A DNA stretch of 64,000 nt, from positions 1-64,000 of the forward strand of contig JAFTKI010000101.1 in NCBI GenBank assembly GCA_017453335.1, read 5' to 3'. Positions 16,001-25,150 of this stretch are shown piece after piece. Source of the DNA: Clostridia bacterium. Lineage in GTDB: Bacteria > Bacillota_A > Clostridia > Oscillospirales > CAG-272. Position 1 is the stretch's first letter. Each line of letters opens with the position of its first letter. The notes beneath the pieces are model-generated. The model was not told where the DNA came from. It searched no databases and worked only from the letters and a program-made list of their open reading frames with translations. The position numbers and the translations under genes were made by a program.

Positions 16001-17374
16001 TTAAATTGTAAGAATACCAAACGCATCCAGCACGGACGACACCAGAATAGTCAGAATACAGATCGGTGCAATGTAGCAGATCACCACCGAGAACAGCTTT
16101 TTCCACTTGAATTTGCCCGAAAGCTCGACCTCCTCGATCACCGCCTTGCGCTTGATACAGAAGGTTACGAAGATACAGGTGATAAACGCCACGATGGGCA
16201 TCAAGAGATTGTTGCTTGCAAAATCAAAGAAATCAAGGAGCTGCTTACCCAGAATCGTCACATCGCTCCACGCACTGTATCCAAGTGCCGAGGGAACCCC
16301 CAACAACACCGAGACCGCCAGTACCACCAGACAACTGCTTGTTCTGCCCCATTTGAACTTGTCCATAAAGATCGACACAACGGTTTCCATCAGCGAAATG
16401 GACGAGGTAAGGGCCGCCAGAAGCACCATGAAGAAGAACAGAACACCGATCAAGGTTCCGCCAAACATGGTGTCAAAGATCCCGGGAAGCGTTTCAAACA
16501 TCAGGCCGGGGCCCTTGGATTCCATATTTCCGCTGACAAACGCCGCAGGAACGATCATCAATCCTGCAAGAAAAGCAACACCGGTATCAAACAGCTCGAT
16601 CTGCTTTGCGGAGGCTTCAATGCTGATATCCTTTTTCATATAGGATCCAAAGGTGATCATGATTCCCATTGCCAAGGACATGGAATAAAAAAGCTGTCCC
16701 ATCGCGGCAACCACAGTCATCAGCGAGAACTTGGAGAAATCGGGCTTGAGGTAATAAATCACACCGTCCCATGCGTTTTCGGTTACGCACAGCGAATAGA
16801 TCGCAATAAAAAGAGTCAACACGATCAGCACGGGCATCATCACCTTGCTGACCTTCTCGATTCCCTTTTCCACGCCAAACAAAACGATCAAGGCAGTGAT
16901 ACCGATAAACAGTGCAAACCAGAAGATCGGCTCACCCGTCCCTGAAATAAAATCGGAAAAATAGCTGATCGCATTGCCGTTGGCATCAACCCCTACAGGG
17001 TTTGCCATCGCGTGTGCATCGCCCGTAGCATAGCCAAAGCAATATTTCATAACCCAGCCGCCGATGACCGAATAGTACGGCAGGATCAGGATCGGAACGA
17101 GTGCCGCAAGATATCCCAAGAAGGTATATTTCTTGTTCAACGCACCGAACGCCTCGATCGCACTCTTTCCCGTTTTTCTTCCGATCGCAATTTCCGCAAC
17201 CATCAAAGAAAAGCCAAAGGTGACCGACAAAATGATGTACACCAGCAAAAAGATTCCGCCGCCGTAATTTGCCGCAAGATACGGAAACCGCCAAATGTTA
17301 CCCAGTCCAACCGCCGAGCCGGCAGCCGCCAGCACGAAGCCGATCTTTCCTGTAAATGAACTTCTTGAACTCAT
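16001..17374 (-). CDS. Sodium-dependent neurotransmitter symporter (NSS) family transporter
   Basis: 457 aa, about 11-12 membrane helices. The first helix reads SRSSFTGKIGFVLAAAGSAVGLGNIWRFPY, the invariant NSS/LeuT signature with the unwound sodium- and substrate-binding segment. Such bacterial members carry sodium-coupled amino acids (tryptophan, tyrosine, leucine and others). Length and topology are normal. Ribosome site AGGAGAAG. Confidence 0.93.
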   Translation of the reverse strand: MSSRSSFTGKIGFVLAAAGSAVGLGNIWRFPYLAANYGGGIFLLVYIILSVTFGFSLMVAEIAIGRKTGKSAIEAFGALNKKYTFLGYLAALVPILILPYYSVIGGWVMKYCFGYATGDAHAMANPVGVDANGNAISYFSDFISGTGEPIFWFALFIGITALIVLFGVEKGIEKVSKVMMPVLIVLTLFIAIYSLCVTENAWDGVIYYLKPDFSKFSLMTVVAAMGQLFYSMSLAMGIMITFGSYMKKDISIEASAKQIELFDTGVAFLAGLMIVPAAFVSGNMESKGPGLMFETLPGIFDTMFGGTLIGVLFFFMVLLAALTSSISLMETVVSIFMDKFKWGRTSSCLVVLAVSVLLGVPSALGYSAWSDVTILGKQLLDFFDFASNNLLMPIVAFITCIFVTFCIKRKAVIEEVELSGKFKWKKLFSVVICYIAPICILTILVSSVLDAFGILTI

Positions 17375-17416
17375 AAACTTCTCCTAACCGGTTTGAATTT
17401 AATTAGTCTTTTGTAT

Positions 17417-17445
17417 ATTCTACCACAGTTTCCCGTATTTTGCAA
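17417..17445 (-). promoter_or_regulatory. Promoter of the NSS symporter gene
   Basis: Minus strand: TTGCAA (17440-17445), 17-nt spacer, TAGAAT (17417-17422). Confidence 0.65.
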
Positions 17446-17513
17446 TGCCTCTTGCCAAAAAACATTTTTTTCATTCAAAAAGTTCACTTTATAAATGAAA
17501 TAGCAAAAAAAGA

Positions 17514-17542
17514 TTGACGAAATCGATCGAATATGCTATAAT
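17514..17542 (+). promoter_or_regulatory. Promoter of the second YgjV-like gene
   Basis: TTGACG (17514-17519), 17-nt spacer, TATAAT (17537-17542) with extended TGC. Confidence 0.85.
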
Positions 17543-17587
17543 AACGGCATTGCGCGATTTTATCCGCTACCAAAAGGAGGAACGATC

Positions 17588-18136
17588 ATGGAGCTTTCCG
17601 ATATCTCTCATATCATCAGCATTTGCAACGCCGTTATTGCGGTTCTTGTCATGCAGCTCAAAAGCATGAAAACGATTTTGGTGGGACACATCACCGTCAA
17701 TCTCATCGGTGCAATCTCCTTTTTCCTTTTGGGCGGCTACTCGGGTGCCTCAATCTGCGTGATTGCGATCATTCAGTGCGTAGTAATGTTTGTTTATAAC
17801 AAAAAAGACATCAAGCCTCATCTTCCCGTGATCGGGTTGTTCGTGCTGGCATACATTGCCTGCTCGGTGATCTATTATCAGTCCCCCGTGGACATTCTGG
17901 CGGCTCTGGCGGCACTGTTCTTTGCAATCAGCGTAACACGCACCCGTCCCTCGGTTGCCCGCTTGTGGAACGCGCTCAATCCCGTAACGTGGATGGCATA
18001 CGATATTTGTATCGGCGGCTACGGATCCTTTGTAATGCATGTGGTAATTTTCATCTCGATTGCCATTGCAATCCTGCGCCTTGATATCATTCCAAAATAT
18101 AAAGCCAAAAAGCAAATTAGCGACAAATCAGAATGA
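17588..18136 (+). CDS. YgjV-like small membrane protein
   Basis: 182 aa with about six membrane helices in the same order as the protein at 8031-8573: a first helix followed by QLKSMKTILVGHITVNLIGAISFFLLGGYSGA and a WMAYDICIGGYGSF loop near the C-terminus. The similarity is of pattern, not strong identity, so the family call is tentative. Strong AAAAGGAGG ribosome site; single-gene unit. Function unknown. Confidence 0.6.
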   Translation: MELSDISHIISICNAVIAVLVMQLKSMKTILVGHITVNLIGAISFFLLGGYSGASICVIAIIQCVVMFVYNKKDIKPHLPVIGLFVLAYIACSVIYYQSPVDILAALAALFFAISVTRTRPSVARLWNALNPVTWMAYDICIGGYGSFVMHVVIFISIAIAILRLDIIPKYKAKKQISDKSE

Positions 18137-18209
18137 TTTTGCAAAGGTCTCACCGAATCGCTTTCACTTTTTCATTCCTTGGAAGATTTATAATTTTGTT
18201 TCTTTATTG

Positions 18210-18238
18210 TTGACATTTTAACAAATATATGGTACAAT
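18210..18238 (+). promoter_or_regulatory. Promoter of the flippase-pssA-psd operon
   Basis: TTGACA (18210-18215), 17-nt spacer, TACAAT (18233-18238). The predicted start site near 18245 abuts the ATG at 18247, which argues that translation starts further downstream. Confidence 0.8.
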
Positions 18239-18315
18239 GATTTTGTATGATTAAAAGTATGCTTTCCCAAAAGCGGCATACTGCCGATAAACGCTCAACG
18301 AAGGAGGTGATCGAA

Positions 18316-19467
18316 TTGAATCAAAATCCTAATCCCGAGAAAAAAAACAATGCAAATTCCGCGGCACATCCGCATCATAAGCATGAAAAGAAGCTGAAAA
18401 CAAAGTTGCTTTGGACGGTTGTTTTCGTAGCGATCGCGGGACTCACGATCTGGACCATCGTTTCGCAAGACGGGTTTTCTTTTTCAACCTTTCTCTCTTT
18501 CTTAAAATCGATGAATCTCCGGTGGCTGGTTGCGGCATTTGCTTCCATGCTGGGATATATTTTCTTTGAAGGCAAAGCACTGCTTACTATTGTTAGGTCC
18601 TTCGGCTACAAAAAAAGCATCGGTCACGGACTGATCTATGCATCGGGAGATATCTACTTTTCGGCAATCACTCCCTCGGCAACGGGCGGACAACCCGCAA
18701 GTGCCTATTTCATGATGAAAGATAAGATCCCCGGCGCAGCGGTTACCGTTGCTTTGATCGCAAATCTTGTGATGTACACCTTTGCGATCTTGATCATCAG
18801 CATTGTTGGCATTCTGATGGATCCGAAAATCTTTTTCGGCTTTGATGCAATTTCCAAAACGCTGATTCTGATCGGTGCTGTCGGCTTGAGCTGTCTCGGA
18901 ATCGCTTTCATTCTCATTTTGTATAAAAGCCATATTCTCCACAATCTCGGGAACGGATTGATCAACATTCTGGCAAAGATCAAGCTGATCCGCAAACCCG
19001 AGCGCAAAAAGGAGAAGCTTGCCAACGCGATTCTTTCTTACAAGCACAATGTTTCCCAGCTTCGCGGGAAGCCTGCGGTTCTGATCAAGGTTCTGCTTTA
19101 CAACATTCTGCAAAGAGCCTGCGGAATTGCCGTTACCCTGTTCGTCTTTTTGGCGGCAGGCGGTGCCGCCTCCTCTGCGGTGGACATCTGGGTGTCCCAG
19201 TGCATGGTGGTGGTTGGTGCCAACATCATTCCGATCCCCGGAGGCATGGGAGTTTCGGATTATCTTTTGATCGATGCGCTGAGTGCGATCGGTATGGATT
19301 CCTCGGCATTGTACCTCAATATGCTCAGCCGCGCAATTTCCTTCTATTCCTGCGTCATTTTGTGCGGTCTTACAATGATCGTTCGCTTGATCTCCTATAA
19401 GGTGATTGAAATCAATCAGCAACGGCGAGAAGCACGAACAACCACCCCCGAAAAAAACGACAGTTAA
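18316..19467 (+). CDS. YbhN/AglD-like (UPF0104) lysyl-PG synthetase-type flippase-domain protein
   Basis: 383 aa from a TTG at 18316. A perfect AAGGAGGTGA stands just before it, while the ATG at 18247 sits on the predicted transcription start. A polar His/Lys-rich N-terminus (about 30 residues) is followed by about eight membrane helices; GDIYFSAITPSATGGQPASAYFM and NIIPIPGGMGVSDYLL are the conserved PxxxGG blocks of the UPF0104 family, related to the flippase part of MprF. The context with pssA and psd suggests a role in lipid transport across the membrane. Confidence 0.8.
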   Translation: MNQNPNPEKKNNANSAAHPHHKHEKKLKTKLLWTVVFVAIAGLTIWTIVSQDGFSFSTFLSFLKSMNLRWLVAAFASMLGYIFFEGKALLTIVRSFGYKKSIGHGLIYASGDIYFSAITPSATGGQPASAYFMMKDKIPGAAVTVALIANLVMYTFAILIISIVGILMDPKIFFGFDAISKTLILIGAVGLSCLGIAFILILYKSHILHNLGNGLINILAKIKLIRKPERKKEKLANAILSYKHNVSQLRGKPAVLIKVLLYNILQRACGIAVTLFVFLAAGGAASSAVDIWVSQCMVVVGANIIPIPGGMGVSDYLLIDALSAIGMDSSALYLNMLSRAISFYSCVILCGLTMIVRLISYKVIEINQQRREARTTTPEKNDS

Positions 19468-19479
19468 AAGGAGACAGTT

Positions 19480-20172
19480 ATGATAGGCTTTTACGATTAC
19501 ACAATGCTTTTAACCTTCTGCTCGCTGGTTTCGGCAAGCACGGGTATTGTAATTTCCCTTTTGGGACAGGCGCACCCCTTCATCGGTATGTTCTTCCTGC
19601 TGTTCAGCGGTCTTTGTGACGCTTTCGACGGAAAGGTCGCACGCCTGAAGAAAAACCGCACCGAAACAGAGTGCAAGTTCGGTATTCAGATCGACTCACT
19701 TTCCGACGTTGTGGCGTTCGGTATTCTGCCCACCTGCATCGGTGCGGCTTTGGTTCACCGCTCGGAGATCTTTGAGTTTGAAAAAAGCGGCTGGGGACTT
19801 GGTTTTTCGATTCTCTGCTATGCCATTATGGGAATTTACGCGCTCACGGCTATGATTCGCTTGGCATATTTCAACGTCACCGAGGAGGAACGCCAAAAGG
19901 TGGAAACCGGCACCAGAAAATACTATCTCGGTCTGCCCGTCACCTCGGCTTCTCTGATCTTCCCCGCAGTTCTTTTGGTACAGTATATTTGCGATAAGTT
20001 TTTCAATGTAGATATTACGTTGGTCTATTTCGCTGTTATGCTGCTCACAGCAATCGCGTTCGTTGCCAAGTTCCAGCTCAAAAAGCCCGGACTTCGCGCG
20101 ATCCTTGTAATGGTGGCGATCGGGGCTGTGGAAGCAGCAATCATGATTTTAGCATTGCTTGCAACAAAATAA
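19480..20172 (+). CDS. pssA: CDP-diacylglycerol-serine O-phosphatidyltransferase
   Basis: 230 aa, about six membrane helices. Makes phosphatidylserine from CDP-diacylglycerol and serine. The CDP-alcohol phosphotransferase motif is complete: D-A-F-D-G-K-V-A-R followed after 12 residues by GIQIDSLSD (about 46-76), that is DGx2ARx8-12Gx3Dx3D. It starts 13 nt after the flippase gene with AAAAGGAG and ends 3 nt before psd, so the three genes form one operon for phosphatidylethanolamine synthesis. Confidence 0.93.
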   Translation: MIGFYDYTMLLTFCSLVSASTGIVISLLGQAHPFIGMFFLLFSGLCDAFDGKVARLKKNRTETECKFGIQIDSLSDVVAFGILPTCIGAALVHRSEIFEFEKSGWGLGFSILCYAIMGIYALTAMIRLAYFNVTEEERQKVETGTRKYYLGLPVTSASLIFPAVLLVQYICDKFFNVDITLVYFAVMLLTAIAFVAKFQLKKPGLRAILVMVAIGAVEAAIMILALLATK

Positions 20173-20175
20173 GAT

Positions 20176-21054
20176 ATGAGTAAAAATAGTCAGAACAAGA
20201 AAAAGGAGAGCCTCGCTCTCCGATTTCTTTATCACACGGTGGTGGGCAGAATTTGTCTCAAGCCCCTTGTCTCGCGTACCGTTTCCAAAATCGCGGGGAA
20301 ATTTATGGATTCGCGGCTGTCAAAGCCTATGATCAAGAGCTTTGTTCGTAAGAACGGCATTGATCTGAACGATTTTTACGCTGATTCCTTTACCTGCTTC
20401 AACGATTGCTTCACCCGAAAGATCAAAGACGGAAAACGCCCACTCGATCCGCGCGAGGATGCCTTTATCGCACCCTGCGATGCCCTCTTGTCGGCATACT
20501 CCATCACCGAGGACACCCGACTTGACATTAAGGGAAGCGTGTATTCGATCTCCGATCTCTTGGAAAATGAGGAACCGGCAAAGCGTTATCAAGGCGGCAC
20601 CTGTCTTGTATTCCGTCTTTGCGTGAATCACTATCACCGCTATATCTACCTTGACAGCGGCTCCAAAGAGGAAAACGTATTTATCAAGGGCAAGCTTCAC
20701 ACGGTGCGCCCGATCGCGCTGGAGACTTATCCGATCTTCAAGCGCAACTGCCGTGAATACACTGTTTTGCACACCGATCACTTTGGAGACGTGATTCAAA
20801 TGGAGGTAGGCGCGATGCTGGTGGGCAAGATCAAAAACCATCATGGTGTTGCAAACTACTCACGCGGTGAGGAAAAAGGAATGTTCCTTTACGGCGGCTC
20901 GACCATTGTTGTACTGCTGGAAAAAGATCGCGTTGCGATTGATTCCCGTTTTTTTGAAGCAACCGAGCGCGACGAGGAAATCGATGTCCGCATGGGGGAA
21001 TGCTTGGGAACGTGTGTGAAAGCGCCCAACAAGGAACCCATTCAAATTCAATAA
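20176..21054 (+). CDS. psd: Phosphatidylserine decarboxylase proenzyme
   Basis: 292 aa. Converts phosphatidylserine to phosphatidylethanolamine at the membrane. It is a self-cleaving pyruvoyl enzyme: the cleavage motif here is GGST (about residues 247-250, Ser becoming the pyruvoyl group). Other family blocks are ADSFTCFNDCFTRKIKDGKRP, the LVFRLCVNHYHRYIY region with the catalytic His, and GDVIQMEVGAMLVGKI. It starts 3 nt behind pssA with little ribosome site of its own, so translation is probably coupled. Confidence 0.93.
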   Translation: MSKNSQNKKKESLALRFLYHTVVGRICLKPLVSRTVSKIAGKFMDSRLSKPMIKSFVRKNGIDLNDFYADSFTCFNDCFTRKIKDGKRPLDPREDAFIAPCDALLSAYSITEDTRLDIKGSVYSISDLLENEEPAKRYQGGTCLVFRLCVNHYHRYIYLDSGSKEENVFIKGKLHTVRPIALETYPIFKRNCREYTVLHTDHFGDVIQMEVGAMLVGKIKNHHGVANYSRGEEKGMFLYGGSTIVVLLEKDRVAIDSRFFEATERDEEIDVRMGECLGTCVKAPNKEPIQIQ

Positions 21055-21060
21055 AAAATC

Positions 21061-21092
21061 AGGGCTGATCCGAGAATCAGCCCTTGTTTTTT
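21061..21092 (+). terminator. Terminator of the lipid operon
   Basis: Stem AGGGCTGAT/ATCAGCCCT with CCGAGA loop, then TGTTTTTT. Confidence 0.85.
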
Positions 21093-21097
21093 AGATA

Positions 21098-22588
21098 TCA
21101 GTCAAACGTGGGAGGCTCTTTTCCCGCCTTTTTGGCTTTTTTCCGAGCGGTTCCTTCTTTTGCAATCTTCACAACCAATCCCGACAAGCCTACGATTGCG
21201 ATCGCGTTGGGGATGACCATCAGATAGTTGAACATATCGGTCAGGTTCCAAACAAGGTCATTCTTCAAGCAAGCGCCAAGGAAAACGAAGCCAACTGAAA
21301 TGATCGAATAGATCACAACAGTCTTTTTGCCAAACAGATGCTGGAAGTTGATCTTGCCGAACAAGCCCCATCCAACAATGGTGGAGAATGCGAAGAAGAA
21401 CAGGCAGATTGCAACCAAAGTGCTTCCAAGACCGTCACCAAACAGCATTCCGAACGCTGCCTGCGACATATTGGCGTTGTTCAAGCTTGCAACTGTTCCC
21501 GTGGGATCCTGCGCCAAGGGGCCGTTTCCTGCGTACAGAGAGGAAATAACGGTGAGAGCCGTTAAGGTAAGAACGATGAAGGTATCAATAAACACGCCGA
21601 TCATTGCAACAACGCCTTGATCGTGAGGATGCTCAACCTTTGCCATTGCGTGTGCATGAGGTGTGGAGCCCATACCCGCTTCATTGGAGAAGAGTCCGCG
21701 CTTCGCACCCATACTGATCGCTTTTTTCAGGGCAACACCCACGCCGCCGCCGATGAGTGCATTCGGATTGAATGCATACTTGAAGATCATACCAAAGGTC
21801 TCGGGGATGTATGTAATTCTGGAAATCAAGATTGCAAGGCAGAGAACGATGTAAAGGATCGCCATCATCGGAACCATCTTCTCGGTAACCGATGCAACAC
21901 GGCTGGAGCCTCCAATAAAGATAACTGCTGCCAGAATAGCCAGCACTGCACCGACGATCACGCCGATGTACCAATACTCGCCTCCGATAACCGTGTTTCC
22001 GGTTACGTTTTCCAATCCGCCAACCTTTTCAGCTACACCTGCAATAGCACCCGTGATCGAGTTGGATTGCACCATAACACCCATGAAGCCGAGTGCCAGA
22101 GTTGCGGCAACCGCAAAGAAGCCCGCCAGAATTTTTCCAAAGGTACCCTTGAACAGTGTTCTGATGTAATACACGGGACCGCCCGCAGCGTTTCCGTCCG
22201 CATCAACAACGCGCGTCTTCTGTGCAAGCACCGCCTCGGCGTAAATGGTAGCCATACCAAGGAATGCGATGATCCACATCCAGAAGATCGCACCGGGACC
22301 ACCGACCAGGATTGCACCGCAGGCACCAACGATGTTACCCGTACCAACCTGTGCGGCAATCGCGGTAGCCAGCGCCTGGAAGGAGCTCATGCCTCCCTTT
22401 TGTTTTCCGCCCTTAAGCGAAAATCCTCCAAACATCCGCTTCATACCCTCGCCAAAGCAGCGAACCTGCACAAAGCGCGTTCTGATCGTGAAGAACAAAC
22501 CAACCGCGATCAACAGAATCACAAGAATATAGTCTGCTGTATATTCGTTGATAACAGTTACAATGTCATTCAGCTTATCCAAAAACAT
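21098..22588 (-). CDS. AGCS-family sodium:alanine/glycine symporter
   Basis: 496 aa, about 10-11 membrane helices. The blocks GVGTGNIVG-type (AAQVGTGNIVGACGAILVGGPGAIFWMW, about 94-122) and AISMGAKRGLFSNEAGMGSTPHAHA (about 290-315) are the alanine or glycine:cation symporter signature. It imports alanine and/or glycine with sodium. A glycine riboswitch in its leader points to glycine as the relevant ligand. Ribosome site GGAGAA. Confidence 0.95.
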   Translation of the reverse strand: MFLDKLNDIVTVINEYTADYILVILLIAVGLFFTIRTRFVQVRCFGEGMKRMFGGFSLKGGKQKGGMSSFQALATAIAAQVGTGNIVGACGAILVGGPGAIFWMWIIAFLGMATIYAEAVLAQKTRVVDADGNAAGGPVYYIRTLFKGTFGKILAGFFAVAATLALGFMGVMVQSNSITGAIAGVAEKVGGLENVTGNTVIGGEYWYIGVIVGAVLAILAAVIFIGGSSRVASVTEKMVPMMAILYIVLCLAILISRITYIPETFGMIFKYAFNPNALIGGGVGVALKKAISMGAKRGLFSNEAGMGSTPHAHAMAKVEHPHDQGVVAMIGVFIDTFIVLTLTALTVISSLYAGNGPLAQDPTGTVASLNNANMSQAAFGMLFGDGLGSTLVAICLFFFAFSTIVGWGLFGKINFQHLFGKKTVVIYSIISVGFVFLGACLKNDLVWNLTDMFNYLMVIPNAIAIVGLSGLVVKIAKEGTARKKAKKAGKEPPTFD

Positions 22589-22620
22589 AAAATTCTCCTT
22601 TTCCCGATGCGCTGAAAAAC

Positions 22621-22647
22621 AAAAAAAGTTGCCGAAAACTCAGCAAC
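22621..22647 (-). terminator. Riboswitch expression-platform terminator
   Basis: Minus strand: GTTGCTG/CGGCAAC stem (22628-22634 with 22641-22647, one G-U pair) followed by seven T (22621-22627). It sits between the glycine aptamer and the symporter start codon. Confidence 0.8.
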
Positions 22648-22689
22648 TCCAAAAAACAAGGAACACCCAATAACCTTTCTCGTTATCAA

Positions 22690-22800
22690 CCTCTATCCTT
22701 TTGCCTGAGAGATTCGGCTTTCGCCTTGCACCTTCGGCACCCGATCTAACGGGGTTCTCCAGAGTTTTCTCGGCTACCGGTTTTATCCGACAGCGTCATC
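22690..22800 (-). ncRNA. Glycine riboswitch
   Basis: The minus strand contains the conserved glycine-aptamer core in order: CTCTGGAGAACCC, GTGCCGAAGGTGCAAG and GAATCTCTCAGGCAAAAGGA. Only one complete core is seen, so this is a single aptamer, perhaps with a reduced helper stem on one side. It is followed by a terminator (22621-22647) and then by the AGCS symporter gene; the direction of control (on or off) cannot be settled from sequence alone. Confidence 0.93.
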
Positions 22801-22819
22801 GAATATTAAGTTTTTTTAC

Positions 22820-22848
22820 ATTATAGCACCTCGTCATTTATTTGTCAA
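22820..22848 (-). promoter_or_regulatory. Promoter of the riboswitch-symporter unit
   Basis: Minus strand: TTGACA (22843-22848), 17-nt spacer, TATAAT (22820-22825) with TGC. Start site near 22813. Confidence 0.9.
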
Positions 22849-22943
22849 TACCCTTTTGAACTTTTTATCATTTTTTTGAATTTCTTGTCGAATTTTAATT
22901 TTTTCAAAACAATTTCAGCAAACAGGAAAAATAACATTTTCTA

Positions 22944-22972
22944 TAGACATTTCAAAAACACTATGGTATAAT
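22944..22972 (+). promoter_or_regulatory. Promoter of the FAD oxidoreductase gene
   Basis: TAGACA (22944-22949), 17-nt spacer, TATAAT (22967-22972). Confidence 0.75.
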
Positions 22973-23012
22973 CAAATAAACAACACTGATTATTTGGAAA
23001 GGAGCCTTTCCC

Positions 23013-24209
23013 ATGATTCTACAGGAAACCAGAAACACCCCCGTCAATACCGACTATGAGGTCATCGTTTGCGGCGGTGGCTTTGCGGGCATCTCGGCGG
23101 CACTCGCGTCTGCCAGACTCGGCAAAAAGACTCTTCTTTTAGAAAAGCAGTATATGCTCGGAGGGCTTGGCACAGCGGGTCTGATCTCGATCTATCTTCC
23201 GCTTTGCGACGGATGCGGAAAGCAGGTGTCCTTTGGTATTGCCGAGGAGCTTTTGCGCCTTTCGATCAAATACGGTGCCGAAGCACGCTACCCCGCCAAC
23301 TGGCTGGACGGGATCGGCACACGCACCGAAAACGATCCGCGTTTTATGGTACGCTACAATCCGCAGATCTTTGCCATCCTTGCCGAGCAGCTTTTGATTG
23401 AGGCAGGTGTAACGATTCTTTACGGCAGTTATGCCGTGGCAACCGACGTAGCGAACGATCGCATCCAACACGTGATCGTGGAAAACAAATCGGGCAGATG
23501 CGCATATCGGACACAGTCTGTGGTGGACGCCACGGGCGACTGTGACATTGCCGCATTTTCGGGTACGCCCACCAAGCTTTTTGAGCAAGGTAATATTCTG
23601 GCAGCGTGGTACTATTATGTGGGAGATAACGGCTACAATCTCCAAGAACTCGGCGCGTCCGATAAACCCGATGCGGAAAAGCGGAAAGGTCACGCAACCA
23701 AGCTTTTGGTCAACCGCCGTTTCGGAGGTATTGATGCAAAAGAGGTGTCGGAAATGACGGTTCTTTCGCATGAAGCACTCCTGAAAAACTGGGAAGAAAA
23801 ACGGAAAGAGGACAAGTCACTCTGGCCCGTTACAATGGCTACAACACCGCAGATCCGCATGACACGCAAGATCGTGGGAGAATACGAGCTGTCACACGAA
23901 GAGGTCTTTACGCACTTTGACGATTCGATCGGAATGGTGTCCAACTGGAAACGGCGCGGTCCGATCTATGAGGTTCCCTTCCGTACTCTTTATAGCAAAA
24001 ATACGAAAAACCTGATCGCGGCAGGACGCTGCACATCGGTCAACCAAACGCTGTGGGACGTGATGCGCGTGATTCCCTGCTGTGCGGTCACGGGACAGGC
24101 AGCGGGAACAGCCGCTGCAATGACCGACGATTTTTCAACGCTTGACGTCACGCTCCTGCAAAAGCAACTGCAAAAGGACGGCGTGAAGCTGCATCTTGAC
24201 GAATTATAA
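23013..24209 (+). CDS. FAD-dependent oxidoreductase (FAD_oxidored type)
   Basis: 398 aa. The N-terminal dinucleotide fold is complete: YEVIVCGGGFAGISAALASARLGKKTLLLEK (about 11-41), with an acidic residue at the end of strand 2. AVDATGDCD-like VVDATGDCDIAAFSG (about 171-185) and the C-terminal NLIAAGRCTS...RVIPCCAVTGQAAGTAAAM are the hallmarks of this family, common in carbohydrate-utilisation loci of anaerobes. The redox substrate is unknown. No signal peptide. Ribosome site AAAGGAG. Confidence 0.85.
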   Translation: MILQETRNTPVNTDYEVIVCGGGFAGISAALASARLGKKTLLLEKQYMLGGLGTAGLISIYLPLCDGCGKQVSFGIAEELLRLSIKYGAEARYPANWLDGIGTRTENDPRFMVRYNPQIFAILAEQLLIEAGVTILYGSYAVATDVANDRIQHVIVENKSGRCAYRTQSVVDATGDCDIAAFSGTPTKLFEQGNILAAWYYYVGDNGYNLQELGASDKPDAEKRKGHATKLLVNRRFGGIDAKEVSEMTVLSHEALLKNWEEKRKEDKSLWPVTMATTPQIRMTRKIVGEYELSHEEVFTHFDDSIGMVSNWKRRGPIYEVPFRTLYSKNTKNLIAAGRCTSVNQTLWDVMRVIPCCAVTGQAAGTAAAMTDDFSTLDVTLLQKQLQKDGVKLHLDEL

Positions 24210-24231
24210 AAAATGACAAGAAAGGAACTCC

Positions 24232-25092
24232 ATGAAACCGATTTTTGCTATTGATATTTCCACCGATAAAAAGAACGAGCAGTGGAACAGCGATAGTTTC
24301 ATTGCAGCATCTACAAAATCAAACAAACAAGAAACGCTCCGGCAACACTTGGAAGAAGCCGAAAAATCGCTTGATGCCGCCAAGCTCCCTCTACCGCTTC
24401 GCATTATCCGAACGGTTTGCGGTTATTTGTTTTTGGTGATCCTTTTGGGAATCATCCGTGCGCTTAGAGATGTCGGCTTGCAACAGGGCTACCAAAATGC
24501 GCCTTGGCTCTTTTGGTTGGGCGGTGCATCCCTTTTGACCTACGCTGTCCTGCAGATCTTGGGACAAAAACGGACAAACCGAGTGATGGGAGCCACCGAC
24601 ACCCGTGGATTACTTCGGGATATCGAACAGGCAACCGATGAGATCTACCGCGATTTACAGGTGCCGCAGGATGCGATCGATGCCGATATCTTAACCTTTC
24701 ACTACAAAATCAAAAAAGGAAATCCCGTTGCAAAAGCCGTGGGATTTACAACCGAATACGTAAATACCGAGGTCAAGATGTTCGTAAAGGACGGGTGCTT
24801 CTGCATTGCCGACAACGAGCATCGCTACGACTTTCCCTTAGAATCGTTCAAACGCATCCGCATCGTAAAAAAGCGGATCACGATGCCGTTCTGGAACAAG
24901 GAAACCGATTTCGACCAAGAACCTTACAAGCGATACAATATCACCGCCAACAACATGGGGATGTTGCTTATCAAGCCGTACTACGTGCTGGAGCTGGAGC
25001 ATGACGGAGAAGCCTACGGAATCTATTTTCCCCCTTACGAGCGTCCCGCATTTGAAAGACTTTTGAATATGTCTCCGGAGGAAGCAGAATGA
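24232..25092 (+). CDS. Hypothetical two-helix membrane protein
   Basis: 286 aa. A polar N-terminal 55 residues, two adjacent hydrophobic helices (about 62-80 and 90-108), then a soluble C-terminal domain of about 170 residues with alternating beta-strand character (VKMFVKDGCFCIADNEHRYDFPLESFKRIRIVKKRI; MLLIKPYYVLELEHDGEAYGIYFPPYER), reminiscent of YcxB/PH-like domains but not assignable. It starts 22 nt behind the FAD oxidoreductase gene and is probably co-transcribed. Confidence 0.7.
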   Translation: MKPIFAIDISTDKKNEQWNSDSFIAASTKSNKQETLRQHLEEAEKSLDAAKLPLPLRIIRTVCGYLFLVILLGIIRALRDVGLQQGYQNAPWLFWLGGASLLTYAVLQILGQKRTNRVMGATDTRGLLRDIEQATDEIYRDLQVPQDAIDADILTFHYKIKKGNPVAKAVGFTTEYVNTEVKMFVKDGCFCIADNEHRYDFPLESFKRIRIVKKRITMPFWNKETDFDQEPYKRYNITANNMGMLLIKPYYVLELEHDGEAYGIYFPPYERPAFERLLNMSPEEAE

Positions 25093-25096
25093 TCAA

Positions 25097-25147
25097 ACGG
25101 GCTATCCCGCGTACAACCGTACCCGAGATGGCCCGTATCCTTTTTGT
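25097..25147 (+). terminator. Probable terminator between convergent genes
   Basis: ACGGGCTATC (25097-25106) pairs with GATGGCCCGT (25127-25136), one mismatch, followed by ATCCTTTTTG. Confidence 0.6.
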
Positions 25148-25150
25148 TTG

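Noticed and set aside
21617..22615. Plus-strand open frame (332 codons) opposite the AGCS symporter
   Set aside because: Very rich in Cys, His and Asn without any motif; shadow of the symporter.
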